In this document: piece after piece, positions 13,797-13,815 of the stretch
Layout: each line of letters begins with the position of its first letter
Numbering within the stretch: the stretch's first letter is position 1
NCBI GenBank assembly: GCA_964648365.1
Contig: CAZYLK010000168.1
Coordinates: 1-13,815, forward strand
Direction of reading: 5' to 3'
DNA from: SURF-32 sp964648365
GTDB taxonomy: Bacteria > Planctomycetota > Phycisphaerae > UBA1845
Length of the DNA: 13,815 nucleotides
Notes under the pieces: model-generated
What the model saw: only the letters and a program-made list of their open reading frames with translations
Told to the model about the DNA's origin: nothing
The model's database searches: none
Position numbers and translations under genes: made by a program

Positions 13797-13815
13797 AGCT
13801 CGCGGATCGCTGGCG

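Overview
The window is GC-rich, densely coding DNA from a bacterial chromosome. The best guess is a member of the Planctomycetota, possibly Phycisphaerae-like. This rests on the S7 protein (N-terminus and VGGxNYQVPMQVNxxRQQSLAxRW core), a small 'QPFxPFxIxLxDG' protein of a type I associate with that phylum, a giant fused spermidine-synthase-like membrane protein, and a heptamer repeat after rpsG. The placement is inference from remembered families, not from a search.

Region 1 (1-4921, all + strand) is the start of a str-type operon: the 3' three quarters of rpoC, then rpsL (S12), then a BioY-family biotin-transporter gene, then rpsG (S7). A plausible promoter and a strong ribosome binding site lie in the 128-base rpoC-rpsL gap. 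The bioY gene is packed between rpsL and rpsG with gaps of 21 and 6 bases, so it is almost certainly co-transcribed and co-translated with the ribosomal proteins. The usual fusA and tuf genes do not follow rpsG.

Region 2 (4922-5518) has no convincing intact gene. It holds a hairpin right after rpsG, five tandem 7-base repeats, several further short hairpins, and what may be one blade of a decayed WD40 protein.

Region 3 (5519-8616, minus strand) carries a 906-residue protein built from two CgeB-like glycosyltransferase units in tandem. Downstream of it is a short gene for a conserved small protein.

Region 4 (8885-13796) holds a secreted cyclophilin-like protein (+) whose catalytic Arg is replaced by Thr. 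A single-domain globin (-) converges on it. Divergent from the globin is a 1032-residue membrane protein (+) with two homologous SpeE-type membrane halves, a spermidine-synthase-like methyltransferase-fold domain and a TPR-like tail.

I see no defence system, CRISPR array, insertion sequence, rRNA or tRNA. The most notable items are bioY inside the rpsL-rpsG pair, an S12 that naturally carries Arg88 (a streptomycin-resistance residue elsewhere), the cyclophilin lacking its catalytic Arg, the tandem glycosyltransferase, and the heptamer/hairpin-rich gap.
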